A stretch of DNA of 5,116 nucleotides from contig JAISKE010000012.1 of assembly GCA_031261045.1 (NCBI GenBank), positions 1-5,116 on the forward strand, written 5' to 3'. Shown one piece after another: positions 1-5,116 of the stretch (position 1 is its first letter; every line of letters begins with the position of its first letter). Made by a program: the position numbers and the translations under genes. The DNA is from Mycoplasmataceae bacterium. Lineage in GTDB: Bacteria > Bacillota_I > Bacilli_A > Mycoplasmatales > Mycoplasmoidaceae. The notes under the pieces are model-generated. The model had not been told where the DNA came from and did not search any database. It worked only from the letters and a program-made list of their open reading frames with translations.

Positions 1-17
1 GAGAACATTAATACAAT

Positions 18-470
18 ATGGCAAAATATGAAATTATGCTAGTTGTTGATGGCTCGCTAGACGATAAAGTTGCAAAGGCTTCGATTAAAGAACTAGTAAA
101 AATCATTGACAATAGCAAAGACTTCCAATTAACTGAACTTGGTTTAAGAGACTTAGCATTCAATATTAAAGGACAACCTAAAGGTTGATACCTACAATAT
201 AACTTTGAATCTGAAATCCCCGCTAATATCGCGGAGTTCCGTAGATTAGCGTTAATTAATAAAGCAGTGTTAACCCACTTAATTATTAATTTAGACAAAG
301 ACTATGGTGCTCGTGCATTAGCTAACCCAGCCAAAGTTAAAGAGTCGGCGGAGAAACTAAAAAAGTTTACCGAAAGACAAGCGCGTTACAAAGCAGAAAA
401 AGAAGCCAAGATGAAAGCGCAAGCTGAATTAGAAGCTATGGATTTCAAGAAAGAACCAACAAATGAATAA
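18..470 (+). CDS. rpsF: 30S ribosomal protein S6
   Basis: This 150-aa protein is ribosomal protein S6, a component of the small-subunit platform that pairs with S18 and binds the central domain of 16S rRNA. It starts MAKYEIMLVVDGSLDD, the usual S6 first strand. Residues 41-61 (LGLRDLAFNIKGQPKGWYLQY) and 72-97 (AEFRRLALINKAVLTHLIINLD) match the family's pattern of a LAY-I-like strand, a G-Y strand, and a final strand around 'VLTHLII'. Codon 57 (186-188) is UGA and must be Trp, at a position where S6 usually has a large or aromatic residue. The first 97 residues cover the whole usual S6 fold. Residues 98-150 form a charged Ala/Lys/Glu-rich tail that is probably one long helix. The ATG at 18 gives the canonical N-terminus; only 17 bases lie upstream, with no strong Shine-Dalgarno (SD) sequence, so any promoter is outside the window. 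It is the first gene seen of the rpsF-ssb-rpsR operon. Its end overlaps ssb by 8 bp. Confidence 0.96.
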
Positions 471-954
471 GGTATTTTTAGTAGGACGATTAGTAGCTGA
501 TCCCGAATCATACACTACTAAAACCGGCAACGCTCAAGCACGAATTACAATTGCTACGCAAGATAATAGAGTAAAAACTGAATCATACTTCTTTCCTTGC
601 ATTGCTTGACAAAATACAGCAAACTTCATTAACACCTACTTGCACAAAGGTGATTTAGTAGCAGTCGACGGCAAATTAACTAGGCGTAGTTTTACTAATC
701 GTGAAGGCAAAACATCTTATGTTACCGAAATTGTAATTGATCAAATTAATTCTATCGGTGGTAAAAAAGAGGGCACTGGTTTTATAGTGAGCGATCCGAC
801 TAAAAAATCTACCCACACTAAATCTATTGACAGCGCATTTCCAGAAGATGTAGTAAAACAATCTAGTGGAAACGAAACTCACAAACCCGAACCCATAAAA
901 CATGATGATAATGCACCAATCGAATGGTGAGACGAAACTAAAGAAGGAAAATAA
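463..954 (+). CDS. ssb: Single-stranded DNA-binding protein
   Basis: This 163-aa protein coats single-stranded DNA during replication, repair and recombination and recruits partner proteins through its C-terminus. The N-terminal OB fold spans about residues 1-100: [15 protein letters not shown] at the start, [20 protein letters not shown] at 41-60 (equivalent to the usual 'F-v-aW-k-AE-v--yl'), then [11 protein letters not shown] at 62-72 and a Y-TEIVIDQI strand at 86-95. Residues 101-145 are a polar, probably disordered linker. The tail reads [17 protein letters not shown], where the usual bacterial tip is DDDIPF. UGA codes for Trp at 607-609 (W49) and 928-930 (W156). The start at 463 lies inside the end of rpsF (ATGAATAA, 8-bp overlap), which suggests translational coupling; only a weak purine run (AAGAAAG, 448-454) precedes it. 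One base separates its stop from rpsR. Family assignment is secure. The altered tip is discussed as a finding. Confidence 0.96.
943..948 (+). promoter_or_regulatory. Shine-Dalgarno site for rpsR
   Basis: GAAGGA lies 7 bases before the ATG at 956, the normal spacing. It is inside the last codons of ssb and confirms 956 as the rpsR start. There is a longer in-frame extension upstream, starting at 902 and reading through ssb in another frame, but S18 does not need it. Confidence 0.8.
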
Positions 955-955
955 T

Positions 956-1204
956 ATGACTGATAAACCAAAATTTACAAGACGACCAAAACCTTTCATA
1001 CGTAATAAAATATGTTTCTTGTGCCAACAAGGCGTTAATCACATCGACTATAAGGATATTGAATTACTTTCTAAATACATTTCTTATAACGGTAAGATTT
1101 TGCCGCGACGAATCTCTGGCGCATGCACTAAGCATCAAAGAATGGTAGCTAATGCTATCAAACGTGCTCGGGTAGTCGCTTTGATGCCATTCGTTAAAGA
1201 ATAA
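956..1204 (+). CDS. rpsR: 30S ribosomal protein S18
   Basis: This 82-aa protein is ribosomal protein S18, the partner of S6 on the 30S platform. It has a basic N-terminus ([13 protein letters not shown], residues 6-18) and the family core: '[13 protein letters not shown]' (31-43), '[34 protein letters not shown]' (46-79). The [12 protein letters not shown] segment is the S18 signature. Cys20, Cys23, Cys57 and His60 form a CxxC...CxxH set, as in the zinc-binding type of S18 found in some bacteria; zinc binding is inferred, not shown. Length is normal. It is the last gene of the operon, one base after ssb, with a good SD sequence, and a stem-loop terminator begins about 15 bases after its stop codon. 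Confidence 0.97.
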   Translation: MTDKPKFTRRPKPFIRNKICFLCQQGVNHIDYKDIELLSKYISYNGKILPRRISGACTKHQRMVANAIKRARVVALMPFVKE

Positions 1205-1218
1205 CTCGACTAATAATA

Positions 1219-1250
1219 AAAAATAGAACGATTGATTTCGTTCTATTTTT
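1219..1250. terminator. Bidirectional intrinsic terminator
   Basis: AAAAATAGAACG (1219-1230) and CGTTCTATTTTT (1239-1250) are perfect inverted copies (12 bp) around an 8-base loop (ATTGATTT). Read on the plus strand it ends the rpsF-ssb-rpsR operon, with a U-rich right arm running into ATTTG. Read on the minus strand it ends the lipoprotein gene and is followed by a better U-tract (TTTTTTATTATTAG). The arms are A/T-rich outside the GAACG core, as is common in mycoplasmas. The only gap between the two convergent genes is 1205-1248, and this hairpin fills most of it. Confidence 0.8.
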
Positions 1251-2622
1251 ATTTGCTCGATGTAAAATCTAAAATGTTAATAATGTTTTGTGTTTGTGGG
1301 CAGTCCGCCATGCCTAATTCTCAAAAAAGCGTAGGATAACTATCACCATGTCCACTTTTGTTTGGAACATCCGGAGAAGGATCAACATCCGCGTATGGTT
1401 GACAATATGTTTTTCAATAATTTGTATCACTAGTATAAAAATTCCTAATTTCTAAGTTTCCCATAATAAATACATCGCCATCTTCTTCTTGATCTCATAT
1501 ATTAGCAGCTTCTTCTACAATTTTTTCAATAAATGGATCAAGGATGTCTCATAATAGCTCTTCATCTGGAAATGTTGTTTTTAGTCAACCAAATAATTCA
1601 TTAAGATCTTGATCTAATAAATCAATGTCTAGATGAAAATCATCGTCCCAAACTAATTGATCGCTTGGTACATTTCAATAGACATCTCTGAATCTTGAAC
1701 CGTTAAAAGCTTCTCATGTTAAATGAAATTTATGGTCATTCGCAGAAGCGGCATCAAATTCCGGTAAATATAAATCGTTGTTCGGCATTTGTCAACGCCC
1801 ACATCCTCAGTGCCCAATAGTATTTAATTTCTTTAGTCCTCTTAAATCCATATCGCAACTAATATAAGAGTCTTCCATAATGTCATCAGCAATACGTGTT
1901 CATGTAGTGTTATTGGTTGGCCATTTGAATTCATCTACATTCTGGAAAGCAAAGTTATAGTTGTAAGCTCCTCTAAATGGATTACTTTGTAAGAATAGAT
2001 CCTCACTATCGGCATATAAATTACATTGAGACATGTCCACTTTAATGTGTGGATATTTTGCTTCTTTCCCAGTGAATCCTTTTAGGGAATTCACACAAAC
2101 TGGTAACATTTCTGTGGGAATGGCGCCAAATCACGAACATGCAGAGTTAAACATTATTCTTAAAGATGAAGGCAAAATGAAATCATAGTTATAAAATGAT
2201 CCGTTCGTTGTACTTCAATCATCATACATTTCTTGTCCAAAGCATAAACTACCTAAAGCAATAACGGGGTATGTTTTACCACCATATTCATATGAATCTG
2301 CTAAATTAACATATACTGTCTTGCCATCGTCAGCTAAATGAGGTCTGCCGTCTTTTCAACCTGTAATGATAATGCCTTCTAAAGTTTTAGCCATGTTAGG
2401 ATCAATGTCTGGCGGTACATAATCTGGATTCTCTGTACCAGTTACTTTAATAGCATAGTCTTGAATAGTAGATACTTCAACCGTAAAGTCAGTTAATGGG
2501 TTATGTATATCTTTATCAGGTTCTTTGTTGCTACAAGATGTTAGTATGATTGGCGTCATAACAGCTGCCCCAGTTAGAATAACTGTGGCTGCCATTGTCT
2601 TTCATATGTGTCTTTGTTTCAT
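1249..2622 (-). CDS. Lipoprotein, possible degenerate BspA-like leucine-rich repeats
   Basis: This 457-aa protein is predicted to be exported and lipid-anchored to the outer face of the membrane. It opens MKQRHIWKTMAATVILTGAA, with a basic N-terminus and a hydrophobic core up to residue 27, then the lipobox LTSC with Cys30 as the lipidated residue. A Ser/Asn/Lys/Glu-rich linker follows. The reading frame is whole only with UGA as Trp (14 UGA, 2 UGG). I do not recognise a named family. Several segments resemble worn BspA/LRR_5 repeats: 'FILPSSLRIMFNSACSWF' (148-165), 'LRGLKKLNTIG' (260-270), and 'FHLTWEAFNGSRFRDVYW' (299-316). Residues 325-390 are strongly acidic and probably helical. Eight cysteines besides Cys30 are spread through the mature part, which is many for a mycoplasma protein. 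The start at 2622 has GAGGA just upstream and supplies the charged N-terminus that a later Met (2595) would lose. The gene is transcribed alone, divergent from the MATE gene and convergent with rpsR. A surface or adhesion role is inference only. Confidence 0.85.
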
Positions 2623-2625
2623 AAT

Positions 2626-2630
2626 TCCTC
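2626..2630 (-). promoter_or_regulatory. Shine-Dalgarno site for the lipoprotein gene
   Basis: On the minus strand GAGGA is followed by ATT and then the ATG at 2622-2620. The spacing is somewhat short but the match is good, and it fixes this Met over the internal one at 2595. Confidence 0.65.
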
Positions 2631-2652
2631 GATATTTAATAGTATTAATATC
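2631..2652. repeat. Imperfect inverted repeat in divergent control region
   Basis: GATAT-T-TAATA (2631-2641) is mirrored by TATTAATATC (2643-2652) with one extra T on the left side and a central G. The expected start of the lipoprotein transcript falls inside it, so it would act as a DNA site more readily than as an RNA hairpin. Such repeats arise by chance in AT-rich DNA, so the regulatory reading is tentative. Confidence 0.35.
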
Positions 2653-2653
2653 A

Positions 2654-2659
2654 ATTATA
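2654..2659 (-). promoter_or_regulatory. -10 box of the lipoprotein promoter
   Basis: The minus strand reads TATAAT, a perfect consensus -10 hexamer, about 32 bases ahead of the lipoprotein ATG. Transcription would begin near 2647, giving a leader of about 25 bases that contains the SD sequence. The best -35 candidate, TTTAAT with an 18-base spacer, lies within the first codons of the MATE gene and is weak, which is usual in mycoplasmas. Confidence 0.55.
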
Positions 2660-2661
2660 AC
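2656..2661 (+). promoter_or_regulatory. Candidate -10 box of the MATE promoter
   Basis: TATAAC on the plus strand ends 13 bases before the MATE ATG at 2675, so transcription from it would give a leader of only a few bases, or nearly none. It overlaps the minus-strand TATAAT almost base for base, so the two promoters would compete for polymerase. TATTAA at 2643-2648 is an alternative further upstream. No clear SD sequence precedes the MATE start. Confidence 0.3.
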
Positions 2662-2671
2662 TAAATTTAGT
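2660..2671. promoter_or_regulatory. 12-bp perfect palindrome, possible operator
   Basis: ACTAAATTTAGT equals its own reverse complement. It lies between the overlapping -10 boxes and the MATE start codon, in the spacer of the minus-strand promoter and just downstream of the plus-strand -10 candidate. A dimeric regulator bound here could block both genes. No regulator is encoded in the window, and function is inferred from symmetry and position alone. Confidence 0.35.
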
Positions 2672-2674
2672 ATT

Positions 2675-4393
2675 ATGATTAAACCGCAAAGTATGACTAC
2701 TAAGTCTGAATTAAGACAACATAAATTATTTGTTGAGGACCATATTCTTAAAGCGGTACTCCGCGTTTCTTTACCGGCCATTGTAATTGCTTTAATGGCC
2801 GGTCTTTATATTTTTGCTGATCAAGTGATGATGGTTAATTTAATTCCTCGTTTTAATTCTAGTGATAGTCTATATAATTCTGGTTTATGATCATCATTCC
2901 AACGAGTTATTGCTGATAATCCTGACGTTCACATTACTAATTATGATACAGCCACCGTTATTAGAACTGCTGTGGCTTATAGTGCCCCTGTAACGGTATT
3001 GATTAATGCAGCTGCTTTATTAATTGGCAACGGAGCTTGTATTAATTTCACTAGATATAATGGCCAAGGTAACTTAGGTAAGGCTGAGAGTGCATGAACT
3101 ATAGGTTTTTGAGCTAATATGATTTGAGCTATTCTAATTTCCGTATTCATAATTGCTTTAGCTCAAGTATGAATTAATGTGGAACGTGGTCATGAATTAC
3201 AAACTTCGCTGTATGCATTAAAAAATGAGTTGAATATGACTGATTATAGTATTGTAGAACACATCTATAATTCTGCTTACGCTACTATTAAAACATACGC
3301 TCTACATTACATGTATATCATAGCGGCCGGATCAATCTTTGTTTTATATTCACAATTTTTATCATTGCTAATTATTAGTGAAGGCAAACAAATATTTGCA
3401 GTAGCTAGTTCGATTATTTGCAATGTAATTACGGTTTTGTTAGATTGAGTATTTATTCAATATGCTAAGTTAGAAATGAATGGTGCCGCAGTGGCTATGT
3501 TAATTGGTTGATCACTCAATGCTACATCATATTTAGGTTACATTTGATTTATGGATACTCATGGTGAGAGTAATCTTCATTTAAAAGCACTCGGTAGAAT
3601 GAAGATAATTTTGCACACTGCTGGTTTTGGTAGTTTAGTATGATCAATTTTTTCATTAGGCTTACCATCCTTCTTAAGAAATGTTTCTATGGCAATTGCC
3701 GCCACTGTCCAATTAGCCATCTTGGCTTATGTTATTGGCAAAATTAATCAACGTACCGGTAGCACATACACTAATTCAGATTATCAAGACTTGTACGGGG
3801 CAGTAAACCCGATTTATAACTTATTTTATACCGCTACCATCGGTATCCTTAACGGTGGTCGCATTACGCTTTCGTATAATCATGCCACTAAAAATATGAA
3901 GCGCGTGCGTCAATCATATTGATTAATTGGTGGAATCGGCGGTGTTTGAGGCACAATATGTTTAATTGTGGTGGGTTTTGGTTTAAGCACACCACTGCTA
4001 CATTTATTTGATGTTCAATCTGGTACGCCTAAATTAGACACAGGTAAATATTTACTTTGAATCGTTTTAGCAGGTCTACCAATTTTTGGTGCTCAAATGG
4101 GTGGAATGATTTTATTCCAAGGTACTAATCAATGATGAAGGGCTTCTATTTGTGGGATTATGCAAGGAATAATCTGTAACTTTACTATTTCCTTTATTAT
4201 GATGGGTATTGCAATCTCTACTAATAATATTTATGTATTCCTTTGAAACACTCTTGCAGTATTGGTGGTCGCAGTAATTATTGTGGTGACTTGAAGCGCT
4301 ATATATATGTACAAGCATTATAAAGACCCACCACAAACATCTATTCCTCGAGAGTATTTAGAACGATTAGGTTACACTGCACACATTTTATAA
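2675..4393 (+). CDS. MATE family efflux transporter
   Basis: This 572-aa protein is a membrane antiporter of the MATE family, which exports drugs or other cations in exchange for Na+ or H+. It has about 12 hydrophobic segments in two similar halves, roughly at residues 30-56, 98-122, 142-168, 205-235, 240-262, 270-293 and 311-330, 334-357, 374-400, 415-443, 460-484, 490-548. The first helix (LRVSLPAIVIALMAGLYIFAD, 29-49) is the usual MATE opening. 'LIGNGACINFTRYNGQGNLGKAE' (116-138) matches the loop after helix 2, and 'GGRITLSYNHATKNMKRVRQSY' (394-415) is the equivalent loop in the second half. It is longer than typical bacterial MATE proteins (about 450 aa), partly because of a polar insert at about 56-92 and a longer tail. 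All 16 Trp codons are UGA. The start at 2675 is chosen because upstream Met codons lie inside the opposite gene; 2693 is the alternative. Neither has an SD sequence. Substrate is unknown. Confidence 0.88.
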
Positions 4394-4573
4394 TTTTGGC
4401 TTTTTGGGTTTTTTAGGTTTCTTGATTGATTTATCTTTTTTACGAGCCATCACCGTTAAAATAATCAAAATGATAATTGCTACTAATAATAAAATAGCTA
4501 AAACTATTAAAGCAATAAAAGTAGATTGGTGATTGCCTGATATTGATACAAGAGTATGTAATGTATTAATCAT
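4388..4573 (-). CDS. Small single-pass membrane protein with Lys/Pro tail
   Basis: This 61-aa protein has a polar N-terminus (MINTLHTLVSISGNHQST), one strongly hydrophobic helix at about residues 19-42 (made almost only of Ile, Leu, Val and Ala), then a basic tail, RKKDKSIKKPKKPKKPKL, with KKP repeats. By the positive-inside rule the tail should be cytoplasmic. I do not recognise a family. It is likely real: AAGGAAG lies 7 bases before its ATG, and the ATG shares one base with the rarA stop (TAATG), the pattern of translational coupling. Its last two codons overlap the end of the MATE gene on the other strand (4388-4393). The basic tail could bind nucleic acid or acidic lipid, but that is speculation from composition. 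Confidence 0.72.
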   Translation of the reverse strand: MINTLHTLVSISGNHQSTFIALIVLAILLLVAIIILIILTVMARKKDKSIKKPKKPKKPKL

Positions 4574-5116
4574 TAATGTTCTTCCTTGTGTTTAATTGCT
4601 TTTAAGTATTCATTCATTTTAGGTTCAATCGGATTGTTAGTATTCACTTTATAATATTGCTTATTTTTTAATTCATTGGGTAGATATTGTTGTTTTACAT
4701 AAGCATTTTTATAATCGTGTGGATATTTGTAACCAGTTCTACCCAATTTAGCGGCCGAAGCATATGATTGATCTTTAATGTGCTTAGGAATGGTAAATAT
4801 TTTTCCATTCTTCACATCTTCTAATGCTTCTACAATTGCAAGATAAGCTGAATTAGATTTAGGTGACAAACACATTTCAATGACAATAGACGCAAATATT
4901 TGTTTACATTCTGGCATACCAACTTCTTTGGCTGCATCACACGCCGCAATAACTCGGCTACATAGTTGTGGATTAGCTAAACCAATGTCTTCATACGCCA
5001 TCGCAATCAAACGTCGACATAAAGATTCCAAATCTCCTGCTGCTAGCAATCTTGCTAAATAATATATTGCTGCATCTGGATCGCTGCCCCTTAAAGATTT
5101 ATGCATTGCAGATTTG
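4573..5116 (-). CDS. rarA: Replication-associated recombination protein A, C-terminal part (5' end beyond window)
   Basis: This is the last 180 residues of RarA (MgsA), an AAA+ ATPase related to clamp loaders that acts at stalled replication forks, interacts with SSB in other bacteria, and forms tetramers through its C-terminal domain. The visible part begins KSAMHKSLRGSDPDAAIYYLARLLAAGD, the start of the family's helical C-terminal region. It continues through 'RRLIAMAYEDIGLANPQ', 'VGMPECKQIFASIVIEMCLSPKSNSAYLAI' and 'SYASAAKLGRTGYKYPHDYKNAYVKQQYLP', all hallmark RarA stretches. The ATPase domain with Walker A and B lies upstream of the window (above 5116) and cannot be checked. The protein ends in a charged tail (KAIKHKEEH). 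Its stop codon overlaps the start of the 61-aa membrane protein by one base, so the two are cotranscribed and probably translationally coupled. Confidence 0.95.
   Translation of the reverse strand, partial: KSAMHKSLRGSDPDAAIYYLARLLAAGDLESLCRRLIAMAYEDIGLANPQLCSRVIAACDAAKEVGMPECKQIFASIVIEMCLSPKSNSAYLAIVEALEDVKNGKIFTIPKHIKDQSYASAAKLGRTGYKYPHDYKNAYVKQQYLPNELKNKQYYKVNTNNPIEPKMNEYLKAIKHKEEH
4581..4587 (-). promoter_or_regulatory. Shine-Dalgarno site for the small membrane protein
   Basis: The minus strand reads AAGGAAG, 7 bases before the ATG at 4573. It lies within the last codons of rarA (Lys-Glu-Glu-His) and is the main support for the 61-aa gene being translated. Confidence 0.7.

Noticed and set aside
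8..298. Open frame of 96 codons on the minus strand opposite rpsF
   Set aside because: It lies entirely antisense to a clear S6 gene, has no ribosome binding site that I can see, and resembles no protein.
676..999. Open frame of 107 codons on the minus strand opposite ssb and rpsR
   Set aside because: Shadow of two certain genes; its Phe/Ser-rich composition is what reverse-complementing Lys/Glu codons yields.
1249..2622. Lipoprotein gene as a pseudogene broken by many UGA codons
   Set aside because: All interruptions are UGA, none UAA or UAG before the true stop, and the neighbouring conserved genes also need UGA as Trp.
2525..2674. Longer N-terminus for the MATE protein starting at 2525
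   Set aside because: It would overlap the lipoprotein signal sequence on the other strand and both promoters, and the extra residues have no counterpart in MATE proteins.
4112..4336. Open frame of 74 codons on the minus strand within the MATE gene
   Set aside because: Antisense to conserved transmembrane coding sequence, with no start signal.
4391..4430. KKP-repeat coding tract as a phase-variable simple repeat
   Set aside because: The DNA runs are short (six bases at most) and the unit is imperfect, so slippage switching is not supported.
4880..5062. Open frame of 60 codons on the plus strand within rarA
   Set aside because: Antisense to the highly conserved RarA C-terminal domain; a shadow.
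1..5116. Mobile element, CRISPR array, tRNA/rRNA gene or replication origin
   Set aside because: No transposase, integrase, direct-repeat array, cloverleaf or DnaA-box cluster was seen; nearly all of the window is accounted for by protein genes.

Overview
The window comes from a wall-less bacterium of the Mycoplasma type (Mollicutes, translation table 4). The DNA is AT-rich, and UGA must be read as tryptophan. Under the standard code every long gene except the rarA fragment breaks into short pieces. With UGA as Trp, clean full-length proteins appear: S6 has one in-frame UGA, SSB has two, the lipoprotein has 14 (against 2 UGG), and the transporter has 16 (no UGG). I cannot name the species. 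The window is nearly all coding. The longest non-coding stretch is about 52 bp, so there is no gene-free region over 300 bp.

Layout: (1) 18-1204, plus strand: the conserved rpsF-ssb-rpsR operon (ribosomal protein S6, single-stranded DNA-binding protein, ribosomal protein S18), with genes overlapping by 8 bp or separated by 1 bp. (2) About 1219-1250: a stem-loop terminator between convergent genes, probably working in both directions. It overlaps the stop codon of the next gene. (3) 1249-2622, minus strand: a 457-aa secreted lipoprotein with a good lipobox and a degenerate leucine-rich-repeat (BspA-like) flavour. (4) 2623-2674: a 52-bp divergent control region with a TATAAT box, a perfect 12-bp palindrome and an imperfect inverted repeat. 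(5) 2675-4393, plus strand: a 572-aa MATE-type multidrug/ion antiporter. (6) 4388-5116, minus strand: the C-terminal part of rarA/mgsA (an AAA+ replication-recombination factor, cut off by the window edge), followed by a translationally coupled 61-aa single-pass membrane protein with a lysine/proline tail. This pair converges on the MATE gene and overlaps it by 6 bp.

How the parts relate: S6 and S18 bind each other on the 30S platform, and SSB sits between their genes as in most bacteria. SSB and RarA both act at replication forks, but here they are in separate transcription units and the nearness may be chance. The lipoprotein and the MATE transporter are both surface or membrane proteins that share one compact divergent promoter region, so joint control is possible.

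I see no mobile element, CRISPR array, RNA gene or clearly new system. The items most worth a second look are the unrecognised lipoprotein, the shared control region, the odd SSB C-terminus created by UGA reassignment, and the small membrane protein coupled to rarA.
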